The notes under the pieces: model-generated
Seen by the model: only the letters and a program-made list of their open reading frames with translations
The model's database searches: none
What the model was told of the DNA's origin: nothing
NCBI GenBank assembly: GCA_003476595.1
Contig: DMTU01000275.1
Span: 550 to 11,212 of the forward strand
DNA length: 10,663 nt
Direction: 5' to 3'
Source of the DNA: Acidimicrobiaceae bacterium
GTDB lineage: Bacteria > Actinomycetota > Acidimicrobiia > Acidimicrobiales > Salinilacustritrichaceae
Program-made: the position numbers and the translations under genes
Shown here: one piece after another, positions 8,190 to 10,663 of the stretch
Position numbering within the stretch: the stretch's first letter is position 1
Layout: every line of letters starts with the position of its first letter

Positions 8190-9083
8190 TCAGCGGAGCA
8201 GCTCGTCGACGACGTCCTGGCTGGTGAGGCCGGCGGGTGGGAGCCGGGCCAGCAGCGCACGCCACCGGTCGCCATCGCCTGATCCGAGGACGGGATCGGC
8301 GAGCCGTCGTGCCTCCTGGGGTCGTCCGGCGCCGGCGAGGGCGACCGCCGCCCAGAACGCGAACTCGGTGTTCGTCGGGTGCGCGGAGAGCAGCTCGTCG
8401 TAGATGGCGACCGCCTGCTCCGGATGGTCCTGGGCAAGGAGCTGCTCTGCCTCGTCGATGCGTGCATAGGCCACGGACAGCTCGGCCAGGCGCCGGACCT
8501 CGCGGAGGGGGTCCTCGTGGTCGTCGACCCGCACGTCGACGAGGATCCCGTGACCCGGTCGCTCAGCGGGGTCGCCCGAGGCGACGAGGATCGCAGCCGA
8601 CTGGCGACCCCGGATGTCGCCGCCGGCAGCCTCGGCCGCGTCGAGGGCGTCGGCGATGCGGGTCCACAGCGGTCCGTCCGTCGCCGCGAACGCGTCGGCC
8701 ATCGCCTGCGGCACGCCGGGTGCCGCCATCATGTTCGCCTGGGCGGCAAAGCCTTCCCCGATCGCGTGTCCGGCGTCGGCGATGCAGCTCGACCCGGTGT
8801 GCGCAGCCGTGCGCCCGGAGGCGTCGACGACGCCGACCTGACGGGCGGCGCCGTGCGGATCGGCGGCGAGGGCACCCGCCAGCGCAGCATCGGCGGCGTC
8901 GCCCGCTCGCAGGCGCTCGAGCACGCCGGGACCGTGGCTGACCTCGGCCATCGCCTGCGTCGCCACGGCGCCGATCCCCGGCTCCGCCCACGAGACGATG
9001 GCGCCGACGGCGAAGAAGTGCGACTGGACCCCGACCCCGATCTCTCCCGTGCGCGGGCAGCGGACGACGATCGAGTACGTCAT
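8190..9083 (-). CDS. DUF1028 family putative Ntn-hydrolase with TPR-like C-terminal tail
   Basis: A 297-residue protein matching DUF1028 (PF06267). Seen: the N-terminus MTYSIVVRCPRTGEIGVGVQ with SHFFAVGAIVSWAEPGIGAVATQA, then HTGSSCIADAGHAIGEGFAAQANMM, GRQSAAILV, and DVRVDDHEDPLREVRRL. Structures of this family show an Ntn-hydrolase fold, which implies that the Met is removed to expose Thr2 as nucleophile; the biochemical substrate is not established to my knowledge. After the core, residues of about 200-275 form two helix pairs resembling TPR repeats (AVAIYDELLSAHPTNTEFAFWAAVALAGAGRPQEARRLA), where many relatives carry a putative peptidoglycan-binding tail. The ATG at 9083-9081 has no clear Shine-Dalgarno sequence. 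It lies 69 nt downstream of the penicillin acylase gene on the same strand and may be co-transcribed with it. Confidence 0.92.
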   Translation of the reverse strand: MTYSIVVRCPRTGEIGVGVQSHFFAVGAIVSWAEPGIGAVATQAMAEVSHGPGVLERLRAGDAADAALAGALAADPHGAARQVGVVDASGRTAAHTGSSCIADAGHAIGEGFAAQANMMAAPGVPQAMADAFAATDGPLWTRIADALDAAEAAGGDIRGRQSAAILVASGDPAERPGHGILVDVRVDDHEDPLREVRRLAELSVAYARIDEAEQLLAQDHPEQAVAIYDELLSAHPTNTEFAFWAAVALAGAGRPQEARRLADPVLGSGDGDRWRALLARLPPAGLTSQDVVDELLR

Positions 9084-9152
9084 GGCCGCAGTCTGCCAGC
9101 GGTGGAGACGGCGCCGGGCGTGACACCACGACTGCCAGTTCGAGGGATGGCC

Positions 9153-10663
9153 TCAGCGGAGGTCGGTGACGGACTCGGTGGCGGCGTCGACGACATCGAC
9201 GGACCAGCGCATGGGGCGGAGGCGCATGCCGGTCCAGTCCTCGAGCTGGTCGAGGTGGTGGGCAGAGCGGCTGTCGCCGGAGACGCCGTGGGGCACGATC
9301 CAGCGCGACCGGTCCCAGTCGCCGACATCGAACACGTACCGGGCGACCTGGCCGTTCGATGCGTCGGTGGACGGTGGGGCGGTGGAGGTGGCCCACACGC
9401 ACTCGTTGTCGCCACCCAGCTCCACCGTGGGGGGCAGGACGACGTGGGCGGCCAGGTCGGGGCGCAGGGCCAGCAGCGGGTGGGCCCAGCGGGCGAGGTG
9501 GGCGGCACCCCAGCGCCACCGGGACGGGTCGGGGCCCTGGGCCAGCTCCAGGCTGCGGACGGCGAGACGGAGCGCGGCGGTGAGCGCGCGGTCGCTGACC
9601 AGCTCCGGGTCGTCGATCCACCACGCCAGCCGGGCGTTGGCGAAGCGCATGGTCTGGTGCAGCGACGGGCCGGCCACGCCCGGGAGGCGGTCCTCGGCGA
9701 GGCCGAGCTCGTGGACGAGCAGGCGCAGCAGCTCGCCGCGCACCGTTCCGACGACCGCGGCGGAGGCCGAAGCGGCGTCCATGTGGTGGTCCCAGCCGTC
9801 GAGGAGGGCGAGGGCACGCACCTCCATCGGGTGGGCGGGCGACAGGGAGCGGAGGCGCTCGGCCAGGCGCGCCGCGATGCCCGAGTGGGTGTCGCCGAGC
9901 AGCGCGCCGACCTCGTCGACCCGCCACCCGTCACGACCGCCGAGCAGCTCGGTGATGCGTCGCGCCCGCGTCGGGTGGGCCCAGTCGTGGGACACGTAGG
10001 GGCCGTCCGCTGAGACGCGGTTGTTGGAGCTGACCAGGAACCCCCGGTCGGGATCCCGCCAACGGGGGAGGTCCTCGTCGGTCACGTACCCCTGCCAGCC
10101 CGTGGTCGGGTCGGCGCCGTCGACCACCGTCCAGCCGTGCGACGCAGGCCGCACGGCGAGGCGACCCCGCATCCGGTAGGCGATGGCCCCGGAGGTGTCC
10201 GCCATCAGCACGTTGTTGACGGGCACGACCCACGGTCCGAAGGCGCGGTCGAGGTCGTCCACCGAGCCGGCCCGGAGCATGGGGAGCAGCGCGTCCGCGG
10301 TGGTGTCGACCTCGGCGGTCGCCGTCCAGCGCACCGCGATGCCGGTCCACCTGCCGTCCTGCTCGTGGGACGCGACCACCGGACCGGCCGGCGTGTCTAT
10401 GCACTCGACCTCGACCGGGTCCCCGCCGGCGACGGTCACGTGCTCGACGCGGACCTCGGCGGTGCGCCAGGCGCCGTCGCGCCGGTGCTCCACGCCGTCG
10501 GCGCCGCGGCGCAGGTCGACCACGGCGAGGTCCTGGTCGTCGGCCATGCCGTGGGTGATGCACCAGGCCACGTCGGCGTTGTGGCCGAAGTGGGGGAAGC
10601 CGGGCACGCCGGGGAACGACAGGCCGATGACGTCGAGGGGATCGTCGGGGTCGGTGCTGGTCG
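9153..10663 (-). CDS. Penicillin acylase (amidase) family protein, C-terminal part (5' end outside window)
   Basis: The frame is open from the right window edge to the TGA at 9155-9153, giving about 502 residues of the beta-chain side. A GTG at 10607 is internal, because FPG, PGFPHFGHNADVAWCIT and DDQDLAV form a continuous family block that starts before it. Other family signs: LVSSNNRVSADGPYVSHDW, HPTRARRITELLGG, GALLGDTHSGIAARL, and near the end GGDNECVWA, ARYVFDVGDWDRSRWIVPHGVSGD and a HHLDQLEDWT segment. Members are Ntn-hydrolases processed into two chains, with a beta-chain N-terminal Ser. They cleave amides such as penicillins, N-acyl-homoserine lactones or acyl-amino acids, usually outside the cytoplasm. 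The Ser nucleophile and any signal peptide lie beyond the window, so activity and export cannot be judged. DUF1028 follows in the same direction. Confidence 0.93.
   Translation of the reverse strand, partial: TSTDPDDPLDVIGLSFPGVPGFPHFGHNADVAWCITHGMADDQDLAVVDLRRGADGVEHRRDGAWRTAEVRVEHVTVAGGDPVEVECIDTPAGPVVASHEQDGRWTGIAVRWTATAEVDTTADALLPMLRAGSVDDLDRAFGPWVVPVNNVLMADTSGAIAYRMRGRLAVRPASHGWTVVDGADPTTGWQGYVTDEDLPRWRDPDRGFLVSSNNRVSADGPYVSHDWAHPTRARRITELLGGRDGWRVDEVGALLGDTHSGIAARLAERLRSLSPAHPMEVRALALLDGWDHHMDAASASAAVVGTVRGELLRLLVHELGLAEDRLPGVAGPSLHQTMRFANARLAWWIDDPELVSDRALTAALRLAVRSLELAQGPDPSRWRWGAAHLARWAHPLLALRPDLAAHVVLPPTVELGGDNECVWATSTAPPSTDASNGQVARYVFDVGDWDRSRWIVPHGVSGDSRSAHHLDQLEDWTGMRLRPMRWSVDVVDAATESVTDLR

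Noticed and set aside
8170..8194. Six-base-pair dyad GCTGAG/CTCAGC spanning the two convergent stop codons
   Set aside because: The symmetry comes largely from two opposing TGA codons in similar context, the stem is short with a 13-nt loop, and no U-tract follows. It could at most be a weak bidirectional terminator.
9093..9138. Direct repeat CTGCCAG (9093-9099 and 9132-9138) upstream of the DUF1028 gene, the same 7-mer as in the hairpin after sufB
   Set aside because: Seven bases is too short in such biased sequence to claim a shared element; no flanking similarity was found.
8379..10013. 544-residue open frame on the plus strand opposite DUF1028 and the penicillin acylase gene
   Set aside because: It crosses two real genes and the gap between them, and its sequence is compositionally biased without motifs.

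Overview
The window is very GC-rich (roughly 70% by eye), tightly packed and strongly biased to G or C at third codon positions. With a SufB protein, Thr/Asp-rich lipoproteins, a heterodimeric ABC exporter and a penicillin acylase, it looks like a chromosomal stretch of an actinobacterium. The protein style suggests Acidimicrobiia (Iamia/Ilumatobacter-like); this placement is an inference. I see no rRNA, tRNA, CRISPR array, transposase or phage gene. Every stretch longer than 300 bases is occupied by a gene.

Layout, left to right. Positions 1-536 (+) hold the 3' part of an MBL-fold metallo-hydrolase gene cut by the window edge. 548-1024 (+) encodes a flavin reductase-like FMN-binding protein. 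About 1025-4640 (+) encodes two half-size ABC exporters. Their stop and start codons overlap by one base, and their ATP-site motifs are complementary, as expected of an asymmetric heterodimer. The first of the two lacks any ATG, GTG or TTG where its N-terminus should begin. A strong 50-nt hairpin (4651-4700) follows, then an HSL-family alpha/beta-hydrolase esterase (4719-5648).

A short AT-rich gap with a 10-bp palindrome precedes sufB (5744-7141), which stands alone without sufC, sufD or sufS. A second 49-nt hairpin (7146-7194) closes sufB. After it comes a secreted DUF6174-type lipoprotein with an unassigned C-terminal half (7248-8174).

The right end is on the minus strand: a DUF1028 Ntn-hydrolase (8190-9083), and upstream of it in the same direction a penicillin acylase family protein (9153 to the window edge) whose N-terminal part lies outside.

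How they work together: the two ABC genes clearly form one complex. MBL hydrolase, flavin reductase and ABC pair run head-to-tail and may share transcription, but no common pathway is evident. The esterase, sufB and the lipoprotein look like separate units, two of them bounded by hairpins. The two minus-strand genes are both from Ntn-hydrolase families and probably co-transcribed. I did not find a convincing undescribed system. The best leads are the start-codon problem of the first ABC gene, the pair of similar hairpins, the palindrome before sufB, the Ntn-hydrolase pair and the unknown lipoprotein domain.
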